NCBI GenBank assembly: GCA_024362935.1
Contig: JANCRA010000040.1
Location: 868,001-932,000 of the forward strand
DNA: 64,000 nucleotides
Direction: 5' to 3'
DNA from: Setophaga petechia
Lineage: Eukaryota; Chordata; Aves; Passeriformes; Parulidae
In this document: positions 1 to 10,535 of the stretch, one piece after another
Layout: the number at the start of each line of letters is the position of its first letter
Position numbering within the stretch: position 1 is the stretch's first letter
Made by a program: the position numbers and the translations under genes
The notes under the pieces: model-generated
What the model saw: only the letters and a program-made list of their open reading frames with translations
Databases searched by the model: none
What the model was told of the DNA's origin: nothing

Positions 1-135
1 ACACTTAGCTTAGTATCCACAAGAACCCATAGATTGAGGAGAACCCAGCCCTCCTCCTCAGAGTTGCTCTCAATCCTTTCATTGCCCAGTCTGAATTTAT
101 GCTGGTGATTGCCAAGACCCAATGAAGGAAACACC
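1..135 (-). mobile_element. CR1 LINE fragment, cut by window edge
   Basis: Read on the plus strand this is the reverse complement of part of the CR1 3' coding region. The stretch running from the CCTCCTCAGAG block through CTCTCAATCC, CCCAGTCTG and GATTGCC to GACCC follows the order I know from avian CR1 ORF2 copies. About 14 extra bases interrupt the match near positions 30-45. Neither the 3' UTR nor the terminal octamers are inside the window, so the element probably continues to the left. It is decayed and non-coding; an open frame across it on the minus strand (5-238) is a by-product. The CR1 assignment is from remembered consensus and was not aligned by program. Confidence 0.72.
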
Positions 136-3120
136 TAAGATTTTCAAGAGCTCTGTCTAATGTTAAAATTTTATGCTTTAGAAAAAATAGCTGCTCACTA
201 CCAGTTGCTTTGTTAGGTAAAAAAAAAATATCACTCATGCTACAGCCATGGAGCTGATGAGAATCTGAACCTTACCTTCTCTCAAGTAACAGCCCTCCAA
301 TAAAATTTTTTGTGTTACAAAAGGAAGGCTTTTTGTGAAATTTCCCACAAAATTAAATGCAAGCAAATCTGCTCCAGGGTAATGTAAATCCTCCTTGAGA
401 ACAGAAATCAAAGCCTCCATTTCAGCTTTACCTCTTACATTATGGGCATACATTACACTTAGATATAATATAGACAGATGGACACATGTCATCTTGTGTA
501 CATACATCCAAAGTGACATTTTAAAATGGAAACAAAGCCATTTGGAGTCAGACAATCAAAATGTCTTTTATTGAGCTAATTTTTATCCTGTTTTCAAAAT
601 TAAATTTCTTTAAAATGTATTTGTTTCTATGAAGTATTTGCCCTTTCCAAATCCTGACAAGCAAAAGAAATGTTTCCACTCCAAAGGTATTTTATAGCAC
701 CAATTTGACATGTATCTGTGGTCATTGCTGAGTTTACATTTATGACTGTTTCATGAGGCATGTTGTATTGCTTATAGTACCCAGAGCCACTTGTCAGGAT
801 ATGAGATTCATTGTGCTAGAGACTGTGGAACATGTAAAAGAGTGTAAAGCTGTCTGGGCAGGATTCAGCTGCCTTTTTACAGGTTCGTGGTGCAATGTGG
901 GACACCCAAGAGCGTCCTAAAAACACATGAAGTGGGACATGTCTGGAAGATCTGCAGCCTGCAGGAATAGGAGCTGGAAGCCTGAAAGGATACCCTTCTG
1001 TGCTTAAAATGATGCTAACTTCCTATATTCAGGCAACAAAATCTTACCCTCCCTGTTGTGAAACACAGCTTCTGAAAAAACCAAGGACTACAAGATTACA
1101 AACTATGCATTTACAAGAAGACAGTGTTAATAAAACAAGTACAGGAACTCTGGGAACATAAAAGAAGCAGAACTGCATCAAAGCTGCATCCAATTAGCCC
1201 ATTAACCTCCCTCTGGCAGTGGTCAACAGTAAAATTACAGAGAAACACAACAAAACCAGGCTAATTCTGCAGAGACCCTTCCCTGCAATATAAGAGTGCA
1301 AATTAAGAACTTCTTAATAGAAGCAGATTAAATTGCAATCAAAACCTAACAATTTTTACGTGGTCCTTTATGAATAGAAACCTTGGATAGATTAACTGCT
1401 AGTAGTTTATCTTGAAAAGAAACAGAAGGCTGGCTTTGCTAACTAGGCCCAGGCATGAAATCCACTGTTAGCCTGACACCTCTGTGCACTGGAGCCAGCA
1501 CCATGGCAGAGTATTCCAGCACTGTGCTCACAGTGACAGCCATTAAAACCTCAGCTGAGAAGGATGCAGCTAAGAAGCTGACTTTAGCATATACCCTAAT
1601 TTAAATGGTGCTGTGCCACCCAGACCAACTTTCACAAAAGTATTAGGAAAGACTATCTTTCAAAGGTATGTGACATTTTTATTAATAGAAAAAATCATTA
1701 GTCGCATACATATTTGGTTTTTAATTTAGGTTAAATGTTTCACTTTTACCTGAGTTAGTCCTTTGGAAGATCTAGAACATTTTCAACATCTCTCTATTGA
1801 AAATGTTTTGGAGTCTGGTAATCAAAATTTGTGAAGAATTCTGAGTTTTGTTTTCCTTTCTCACTTACTGAAAACCAAATTTTTTGAAGTATCAGTGTTT
1901 ATAATCCCAAACCACCCCCACCGCCTCAACAAATGCCCCTCAGGATTCTAGTTATAATTCCATTGATCATAACAAACAATTTCTGTGATTCCTTAACTGC
2001 CAAGCTTAGGACTGCAAATTTCAAAATAATTCTGTTTTTCAGGATTTATGTCATCTGATTACAATGACATATCAGATTCTAAAGTCATAGAGCAGTTATT
2101 CTGCTCATACACTTCAAGAGCAAAATATTGATCCTGCCACCAAACAGTGATTTTTAGAGGAAAGATGATAAAGTGTTCCAGTTTTCAAATGCTGCAAAAA
2201 AATTATCCTGCTAACCTGGTGTCATTGCTGCTAAATGCCATCCCATCAATCCTTTTCTTGCTGACCTGATTCATTGGCACAACATTTCCAGCATTGATGA
2301 TGTTCTGTCCAAGGTTACAAGGGGGTTCATTCTTGCTCTATATCAAATTTAATTCTTATCTGGTGACTTCCACATACACCTGGATGCCTTAGAAAATAAG
2401 TAACTCTGCACTGAGGACGACAGGGGAGCTTATAGACTTCAAAAATTTAATCCACTGCTCTCCTCACTGAGCAAGCAGCTCCTTGCTGGTGAGCAGTACA
2501 CAGCTAAGGATCACCCAGGCTGTCCCTGCGTCAGAAAGGTGACAACCTGGTAACACAATATCAAAGGCTGGTGCCTGTAGGTAATTTCACAGCTTTTGGG
2601 CACTTTGTGGGAACATTAGGCCAGGTTCTCCCTTGGAAACCGGTTAGTTATTGATATACAGGGTTCCCCTGAAATGTGTCATCATTATTATTCAGTCAAA
2701 ACCATTTTACATGGTTGCATGCTTATAGAGTGACTCAGAACAGCAAAGGATTTGATTTCTGGTCATTTGCAGTTTGTTGTACTAGTAAGAAGGTGAGGCT
2801 CCTCTGTTTAATTGCAGCAATGCTTTAATGCTTTGAGAGTGAATTCCTAGTTCTACCTGTCATATTTTTACTAGTAGACCTACCACAGTGGTGCATGGGG
2901 ACAAAAGACACACGGAGATCTGATGTTGCTGGGCATTGCACAGTCCTTGCCTAAAGAGAACAAGGTGACCTCCAAGGAGAATTTGGAACAGACAAAGAAA
3001 TGACCAATTAAGGAAAGAAGGGTTATACAAGGAGGGAGTAGTGAGAGAAAAGAAGGAAAGCTGGCAGGAGAGGTAAAAGACATATTGGACAGTGCTCAAA
3101 GGTAGATGGTGTGGTTACAC
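136..3120. other. Unannotated AT-rich stretch
   Basis: No recognisable gene or repeat. The best open frame (235-555, minus, 106 residues) has no known family features. Slightly GC-richer patches lie near 1430-1560 and 2440-2640 but show no domain, splice structure or repeat I can name. It could contain old unrecognisable transposon remains. Confidence 0.6.
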
Positions 3121-3123
3121 ACA

Positions 3124-3252
3124 GTCACAGAATGTTCTGACATGGACCCACATGCATCATCAAGTCCACCTCAAGTGAATAACCCAGGCAGGGATTGAAC
3201 CCACACTTTGACATTATTATCAAGTGGAGATTCAGCTTGAGATGCAGAGCCT
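3124..3252 (-). mobile_element. TguSINE1-like tRNA-Ile/CR1 SINE, decayed
   Basis: On the minus strand this reads as a tRNA-Ile-like head followed by a CR1-type tail. The head includes a B-box-like GGGTTCAATCCCTGCCTGGG (reverse complement of about 3183-3202) preceded by a TAATAATGTCAAAG segment that matches the anticodon-arm side of tRNA-Ile. The A-box end near 3230-3250 is badly eroded. The tail (3124-3180) reads ACTTGATGATGCATGTGGGTCC and ends in ATTCTGTGA, as in the CR1 3' end. From the literature, this head-tail fusion is the passerine SINE family TguSINE1, mobilised by CR1. The copy is older than the one near 51.3 kb. It is not a functional tRNA gene. Confidence 0.72.
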
Positions 3253-3696
3253 GAGGCAGAAGTAAGTACAAAAAAAGCCCATTGGCACCTCTGTACAGAC
3301 AGCTCCACATTGACACCATTATGTCTGCTGTCTACAGGTTCAACGGCTTCTGGAAATGTTTTCCAGGCTTGAGCCTCCAGCTGATGGTTTCATGAAGCTT
3401 CTCTTCCTCTAAAGTCATGAATTACGTGGGATTATGAGGGTAATATGAGTTAGTTTGCTGCTGTGATGGCAGTGCAATTGTGAGGGCAAAATCATTGCAA
3501 GGAGGAGAGGGTTAGCTGTCCTGTTTCTGTAAGCAAGAAGTATTAATGAAAGTAGACACCATTACTTGAAAGAGCTGAACTTCACATCAGCAGACCTTAT
3601 AACAACCATAGTACTGTGTTTACTTACAATAATTGTTACCCCTTAGAAGAACATGAACATAAAATGTAAGCTAAACATTTTCCTTGGTTGACCAGC

Positions 3697-3811
3697 AAAA
3701 TAAAAAAAAAAAAAAAACCAAAATAAAATACAAAACAAAAGAAATAAACAAACAAAAGACCCAACAATAACCAAAAAAACCCAAACCAACCAAAAAAAAA
3801 AGGCAAACAAG
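3697..3811. repeat. A-rich low-complexity tract
   Basis: A run of about 16 A's (3702-3717) is followed by irregular AAAAC/AAAT and CCAAA units up to about 3811. It is not a clean microsatellite. It may be an old poly-A or A-rich expansion, but I see no retroposed gene body directly upstream. Confidence 0.85.
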
Positions 3812-5241
3812 ACAAGAGGAGAGGGACAGGGATTAGCCTATGGGAAAACAGAAGTATGGAGAGTATTATTCCCTAATAGTTCCCCAAATACTTCTTTTGC
3901 TTCTCACAGTTGTATGCAATTCACATTGCTGCTGAAACACCAGCTTTCTTTACAGAGAGCCTACAGGTTATATGCATGTAAATTGGTGATATAGAAGAAA
4001 GCCTGTATTATAAATTGTCATGGCCAGGAGCTCTAAGTCATTGGACACTGGAATAGAAGTAAAATGAACTGTGCTGAGGTTTGTAATATATTTACTTCTT
4101 TTGTAAGCTTATAAGACTCCCTGAGGAAAAAAAAGACAGTTCTATGGTGAAATTCTCTTTTGGAAGTAGACAGGATACATATCATGGGGGAATTCTCACC
4201 CTCTGTGCAGCAACCATCATACAGGTTTACAAATAAGGTGATGTTTCCAAAAGTCAGTACCTCACCTTTTATTTCTCAGTACAGATAGGAGTCCCTGGAA
4301 GCTATTAAATGCACAGTAGAGCCAGAAATACCTGGTGGAGACATCTTTTTATTTTACTGATGCTGTGAAAAACAAAAATAGCTATGGAAAACTGAAAAAA
4401 AACTAGTATTTGGGTATTTTCTCCCTACAAATCTGTTCTCAAAAAATTACAACTCTGCAGGTGAAATAACTGCATTCAAATTAAATCAATAAGTTATTAC
4501 ATGGATTTTCCTCGAGATAATCAATAAAATATCTTTGCTTTGCTCCTTGTACAACCAAGAACATATTTTTGTCTTTCTCCCCTGCCTCCTTTTTGAGAAC
4601 CAGAGCCCTGGTAGTTCTTCAAACCAGGTATCTGCTCTAAATCCTATCCTACTTCACCTAAAAGTAGTCTGGAGAACAGAGTGTGGATTTGACTGAAACT
4701 TAAAAAGGAGCTTACCTTCCCATTAATTAGAATAAATTAGGTCTCTTGGTTTTAGAGGGCTATTGACTGAGAGCTTTGTGGAAATTTTGAATAGGAAGCA
4801 AGTTTTCAGCAAGCCTAGAGTGCTATGCCAATGAGTTGGCATGCTGGGAACAGTCTCCACTTGAGAAGTGCTCTGAGAAGAACTATGGGAGACTGACAAG
4901 GGGAATTAACTCCAGGTTTGGGACTGCTGTTTGAGTGAGGGATCCAAGAAGCTCATAAAATATGGAACAGGATCAGCACATAAGCTGCTTTGTATATGTG
5001 CAACAGTGGAAATTTAGTCATTTAACCCTCTTGAGTTAATCAGCAGCTGAGCAGTGGTTTTTGAAGGCTTTAGGTAGCTTAAGATACATATATGCCTCTC
5101 GGTTCATCAAGCTTAAAAAAAACCTCACAGCCTGTAGTAAGGAAAATAAAATCCCATGTGCTTCTTATGTCCAGGCTGCCTCTATGGCTTGGAGTTTTAT
5201 TCAATCTCTTCTGGCAGGACTTATCAAAACAACAGATCGCT

Positions 5242-5257
5242 TTGGCTAATTAGCCAA
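5242..5257. repeat. 16-bp perfect palindrome with TAATTA core
   Basis: TTGGCTAATTAGCCAA is its own reverse complement across all 16 bases. The centre is TAATTA, the classic homeodomain core, and each arm gives a CCAA/TTGG end. The arrangement could bind a homeodomain dimer, but one palindrome in 64 kb is only suggestive. No promoter or gene is visible beside it. Confidence 0.6.
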
Positions 5258-5954
5258 TATTAGCTAGAGAACTGTGATTTCTGCATTCTTAAAATAAGGA
5301 GGTTAGTTGTGACTGCCTGTTAAAGAAAATGGCATTACTCTGAAAAGCTGAAATTCTCTAACACATCAAAAATCAGCAAGCATATATGTCTCTTTGATTT
5401 TTAGAAAGACAAGACAGTCTACTACAACCAGTGACTCCATATGGGTGTGCCAACCTTTCTAAAGGTGGGACAGAAAACTTTGTGACCTGTGAAACGTATC
5501 AAAGGTTCCTCACATCTGAGGTGGTTGTGGCAGGATGTTGTGGAGGCTGCTTCAGGAGCAGGCTCACATATACCTGCTGTCTCACCTCCTTTAAAAGGCA
5601 GCACCACCCTGAAGTCCCCATGCCAGAATGGTCCCAGCACTAGACCTGTGACAGAAAGCTGCCGTAACACCTGCACTTGATTCACTTGTGTCTCAGGGGC
5701 TACAAAATGCTCCCCACAAAACTTGCTGTTTATCTATTTGAAAAGCCCACAGCAGCCAGTTAAGGATTTTAATTGTATTTCCCTTTCAGTTGTAGTTGCA
5801 TGGAAATATAATTACATCTATTTTGTCCCAGACAAAAGAAAAAAAAAGGAAGGAAAAAAAGCATTGAAAGGGAAGTTTACACAGTAACACAAGATCCATA
5901 ACTGCAGCAATTACCCCAACATAAGTCTCTAAAGAGTAAAAATGAGACATCACA

Positions 5955-6105
5955 GAGGAACAGATTATGCCATGTCTGTGGATGCTGGGGTTCATATGTC
6001 TTCCTCTGAGGCAGCCTATCCTGCTTGCTGTTAGAGACAGGATGCTGGGCTGAACAGACCTGGAGTGTGATCTGGCCTGACAAAAATTTCTGTGTTTCTA
6101 AGAGT
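5955..6105 (+). mobile_element. Possible ancient retroposon 3' tail
   Basis: The segment around 6025-6085 (GAGACAGGATGCTGGGCTGA, then GACCTGGAG, then TGATCTGGCCTGAC) resembles the sauropsid repeat tail of the form 'GACAGGATACTGGGCTAGATGGACC...GTCTGACCCAGTATGG'. I remember this tail from many reptile and bird loci and believe it is the 3' end of an old CR1/L3-like element or its SINE. The match is partial, and both the boundaries and the family name are uncertain. Confidence 0.35.
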
Positions 6106-7175
6106 TCCAGATAGAGAAAACATACCTTATTTAAACTACCTTAATTTTTCCCTTTCTTTCATGCAGATTTAATTTCCTTCTGGAAAGCAGTTACCCAGCT
6201 GTGGCTATGAAACTGGTAATAAGCACACAGCTTCAGTTCAGAGGTGATCCAGCACAGCTCCTATGTTTTAAGTAATAGAAGATGGGAAAGACAGGAATGG
6301 GGGTAGGTAATGAAGGCACTTTTTGGTGTTTGGATCAAGCATCCAGGGAATACATCATAGTTGTCAGAGTGAAACAGCAAGTTCTGGTCTTCTTCAGATC
6401 TTTTTTTCCTTTTTTTTTTAAACAGGCGCAGAAAGCGTGTTTTTTCTGCTAAAAGACGGGAAAAAGGAATCTAAGTAGCTACATGCAAAATCATTTCAAA
6501 GCATTTTTTTTTTTACTCCTGTGTAACACTTTCACCTTCCTTAATAACAGGAGGATGGATACACATAAAACTTTATGTTTTTAAAATTATCACTCTTGTC
6601 TTTAAGACATGGATCCAGGTCTTCTGTTAAGGAAAAACAAAAGAGATACATTGATTAGATGCTGTTAATCCAGTTTGCAGTGCCTGAAGTTCTGGCACTG
6701 GTTCACTTTTTTACAAAAGAAAATACACGTGGAAAACTTGGAAAAGCTCCATGGTTGAAAACTTTCTCCTTGCAAGCCTTGCCATTGAAATTAGAGGACC
6801 AGGAATCTCATGTGCACTCCCTGTCCTTTAATTCCTTCTCCAAAACAAGTTCCAGAAAAACAAAGAAAACATTTAACATCTAGCAGAAGGAAAAAAAGGC
6901 AAGCATTAAAGTATTTCAGGCTTTGGGATATATTTCCTGTTTCCTTTCCATCATCAGCAAACTGTTCTGTAATTACAACCGAAAATCAGAACTTTATGTC
7001 GGGGCATGAAGCATGCAAGGAGGTAGAGATTGTAATCAGTCCAAGGTGGGTATTAGAGGAGCAAGAGGGTCCAGAACAACTGCTGGAAAGATTGTGGGGT
7101 CTGGGTGTGGACTGAGACCTGTTTGAGGGGGTGGGGGGTTACTGAGCAGACAACTTAGCATGGCACAGCACACAT
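6106..7175. other. Unannotated stretch with a poly-pyrimidine run
   Basis: The only notable structure is a long T/C run at 6401-6419 ending in AAACAG (6420-6425), which looks like a 3' splice site; see the findings. Open frames at 6659-6883 and 6810-7115 are short, overlap one another and have no recognisable domain. Confidence 0.5.
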
Positions 7176-7177
7176 AC

Positions 7178-8258
7178 AATACACAGAATACTTCAGTCGG
7201 AAGGGAACTATCATGACCATCTAGTCCAGCTGTCTGACCACTGCAGAGCTGAGCAAAAGTTAAAGCATATTACTGAGGGCCTTGTCCAAATGCCTCTTAA
7301 ACACTGACAGTCTTGGAGCATCAACCACATCTCTAGGAAGAGTGTTCCAGTGTTTGACTATCCTCTGGGTGAAAATATCCTTCAGAATGTGCAGTCTGAA
7401 CCTCCCTTGGTGCAGCTTTGAACCATTCCCATTGCATTCTGTAACTGGATATCAGGAAAAATAGATCAGCACCACTCTTTCCTTTTCTCCTCCTCAGGAA
7501 GCTGTAGAGAGCAAATCACCTTCAGCCTCATTCTCTTTAAACTAGACAACTCAGTGTCCTCAGCACCCCTCATAAGACATTCTTTCCAGCCCTTTCACCA
7601 AACTTGTTGTCCTCCTCCAGAGGTTTTCACAGACCTCCACATTATTCTTAAATTGTGGGGCCCAGAACTCCACACAGTACTCAGAGTCACACCAGTGCTG
7701 AATGCAGCAGGACAATCACCTCTTCTGGCTGGTGATGTTGTGTCTGACAGATCCCAGGATGGGATGTGTCCTCTTTGCTGCCAGGGCTCCCTGCTGGGCT
7801 GCTCCCAACCAGTACCCCAGAACCCTGGGAGCAGTCTGCAGGATTGCTTTTCCCATTTATCTTTGTGCCCAGCCTTACTCCATCCTAGGTGCAGAATCCA
7901 GCATTAAATTTCATCCCATTAGTCACAGCCCAGTGCACCAATCAAACCAGATTCCTCTACAAGGCCTCCTCTCCCTTGAGAGAGTTCCCACCACCTCCCA
8001 GTTTGGAACTGTCAGCAAACTTGCTAATGGTGCATTCAACTCCTGTATCCAGACAACTGATAAGTATATTAAACAGGCCTGACTGTAGAATTGTATCCCA
8101 GCTCAATTCCCCACCAGCCAGATTTAGCCCCATTCACTGCAACCCTTTGTGCTCAGCCCTTCAGCCAGTTCTTCTCCAGAGCACCATAAACCAGAAGGAC
8201 TCTGTGAGAAACAGTCTCAAAAGCCTTCCTGAAATCCAGGAAAATGTACGTGCCTGAG
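7178..8258 (-). mobile_element. CR1 LINE, 5'-truncated, inactive
   Basis: This is the reverse complement of about 1.08 kb of avian CR1, 3' end to the left. It starts with an eroded terminal octamer region (CACAGAATACTTCAGTCGG) followed by the GGAAGGGAACTATCATGACC/ATCTAGTCCAG block. It then passes through the 3' part of ORF2 and stops near 8258, so the 5' end is missing as usual for CR1. Translating the minus strand around 8085-8010 gives recognisable reverse transcriptase: LFNILISCLD, then KFADSSKL, where active CR1 copies have a FADD box. The second catalytic aspartate is therefore replaced by serine, and stops and frameshifts interrupt the rest. Plus-strand open frames at 7554-8257 are antisense by-products. 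Confidence 0.88.
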
Positions 8259-8288
8259 TGCAGCTGCTGGAGGGATCCACATTGTACA

Positions 8289-8385
8289 AATTATGCATAC
8301 ATATATGTATAAACACAAATATATGCACATATATATAGTTGATGCATTTTTTAATAAATATATTCATTTGTACACACATATATAA
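8289..8385. repeat. AT-rich (TA/CA) simple repeat region
   Basis: Impure ATAT, ATGT and ACAT units run from 8289 to about 8385. They include a 14-bp palindrome, ATACATATATGTAT, at 8297-8310. The region abuts the 5'-truncated end of the neighbouring CR1. Confidence 0.75.
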
Positions 8386-10212
8386 CTCCTGTCTATCAGC
8401 CACAGAGGGAAACAGAAGGAGACCATTTTTCCCCATGTCATTTCATGATTTACTGTTTTTGCAGAAGTCTTCTGATCTTGGACCCAGCTCACATGACTGT
8501 TCTTTGGAACACAAGAACAAGCTAAGAGTTTGTACAAGTCATTATGAAGTTTGTCAAATTGAGAACCAATTTTTCTAGGTTGTGTCTGCTTAAGTGCCTC
8601 CAAAGCCTTATATATAGGATCATTACTGTTGCATCAAAAATTCTGAGAAATCTTCTCATATATATATATTTTTTTCCTTTAGAGTCAACATAGTTTACTT
8701 TCAGAAATAAATTATCTTCTTGAACTACAGGGGAAAAAAAAGCGAATTTCCCCCCCTTAATTAGTTTCCCTTCATAATGACAAACTGTAAGCTTTTCTAG
8801 AGCACATCTTAAAATCTTTACTTTCATTCTAACTGAAACCAACAACAAAACAGAACAGAAAAGATGAATCAGCCTGTATGGAATTATTGATTACCCTGTT
8901 CTGAACAATCAGTGACTCAGCTAGAACAAAGGCATAAAACTGCCCATATTAGCTACCACTCTCCCAGATAGTATGTGGGCACAATTCAAGGACAGCACAA
9001 ATAAAGAACTATTCCCCAAAGTCATTAGGATCAGGGACAGCCTGCTGCTCTACGAACAAGTGTAACCACAGGGACATGTGCACTCTACCCTGCTGGCAAA
9101 AACCAGACTTTGACTCCTTTTATTCCAAGTCCAAAGGTAGCCACTGATACTTTCCAAGAGATGGGGAGCAAGAGCTCAGTGTATCCTTGCATAAAAAAGC
9201 AAACTCAACACTCTAAGAACTCACAGATTAAGACAACCAAACTAAGGAAATAAGTGCCAATTTCCAATCAATCCGACAGGGATATCACTAATAAAATGTA
9301 AATATGCTGTATTTGTGTGAGTGTGTGTGTGTGTGTGTACGTGTATAAGTAGCCTTCCCCAACTTCTTGCCCACCCCAGTCCTTCAAAATAGTGTTTTTC
9401 CTGATTTTCACTTTTTCTGTTGGTGGTGGTTGACAAAACCTTCTTAGGCCAAAACACTCTGCTCAGTCTCTCAAACAACAGCTAACTCAGTCACAATATT
9501 TGAGCACTAGCAATAGCTCTTCCAGATCTACCTTACTAATAAACTTTGAAATCAAACTTAGGATCTTGAAAAATAAGAGAGTGTAGTGGTTTTGGTTTGC
9601 TAACTTGAGTTTTTTTTGGTTAATGTACTAATGAGGGTGGTGGGTTTAGTGTTGGCCAATTACTAGTGTAATTTTTGGAATGTATTTACTTATGCAGAAC
9701 CATTACAGAGTGAGAGTAAGATGTCAGTTATCAGTATGCTGCAATATTAGTACATTTCTGTGTATTTACGATTAACGTGTCGTACAGAAATCTACTGGTT
9801 ACATCACAACTACTGGTTACATGCACAGATTAACAAAGTTCCACTGTCCTCAGAATTTACATGTTATATTACCTTTTTCATCTGTGAGGTTTTTAGCAGT
9901 GTGAATTCAGTGTATTATGAGATCCATCATAAGCATTTATGTATTGTCAAAGATTCACTCAAGTCTAGGTAACTCTGCCTCATGAATATCCTTAAGAGCA
10001 TCTCTACTGCAACTGATAGTTACAGACACAAATCAAAATGGAGTCAGTGTCTTGAAGGGTTTACATTCAAATTCTCTCCTAATCAAGTAAAATTTCAGTT
10101 GAAAGTGCCTAATACCTCATCTCTGCTTCTCTGCAGCTTCCACCACCAGTATTCCACAAGACAGCAGCTGAGAATTATGTATCTGATTTTGTCCGATTAA
10201 GTGTGACTTCAG
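8386..10212. other. Unannotated AT-rich stretch
   Basis: Only a short GT microsatellite is recognised. The longest frame (8522-8848, minus, 108 residues) and the adjoining ones lack any domain. The frame at 9242-9478 (minus) contains a histidine-threonine run purely because it reads through the GT repeat. Confidence 0.55.
9314..9346. repeat. (GT)n microsatellite
   Basis: Nine uninterrupted GT units (9321-9338) are flanked by imperfect GTGTGA and ACGTGTAT units. It is short and probably only mildly polymorphic. Confidence 0.9.
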
Positions 10213-10535
10213 AATCACTGAGAAGGAATCCATTTTCTGCTCAGCACTCCAAAAGATTTATCAGTGAATGCATCATGTCCCAAAGCACAATGCTATTGGG
10301 CTATAAAATATTTCAATATCTTATTAATAAGTTAATTGAATCCATTGTAATTTTCCTAGTATTCATGCAGCTCACTTTGTCATTGATTGACAGAGATGAA
10401 TTTTAAGATATTTAAGAGCTTCACAAGCAGATGAACAGCTATATCTGAATTATCACAAGTGAGGAATACTTAAAAAGGGACTGTAATAATCCTTCATTAG
10501 AAAATTTGCTGTAGTAACCATTGCAAAACTTAGTC
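10213..10535 (+). repeat. Unassigned direct repeat, copy A
   Basis: This segment is clearly related to 15291-15632 in the same orientation. Shared blocks in order include CACTCC-AAGATTTATCAG, TCCCAAAGCACA, CTTATTAATAAGTTAATTGAA, GACAGAGATGAAT, AGATATTT, AATTATCA/CATTATCA and GTAACCA-TGCAA. By eye the best 200 bases are roughly three-quarters identical with small indels, and the offset stays between 5085 and 5095. No known transposon consensus comes to mind. It could be an old interspersed repeat, one half of a local duplication or a decayed LTR. No coding frame is conserved between the copies. Confidence 0.75.

Larger units (their letters stand above)
3253..5940. other. Unannotated AT-rich stretch with one A-rich tract
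   Basis: Apart from the A-rich tract and a 16-bp palindrome at 5242-5257, nothing is recognised. At 5422-5685 open frames of 87 (minus) and 70 (plus) residues overlap on opposite strands in a locally GC-richer patch. Their sequences show no domain and they are most likely chance frames. Confidence 0.55.

Noticed and set aside
8297..8310. 14-bp palindrome ATACATATATGTAT
   Set aside because: It lies in AT-alternating simple sequence where palindromes are expected.
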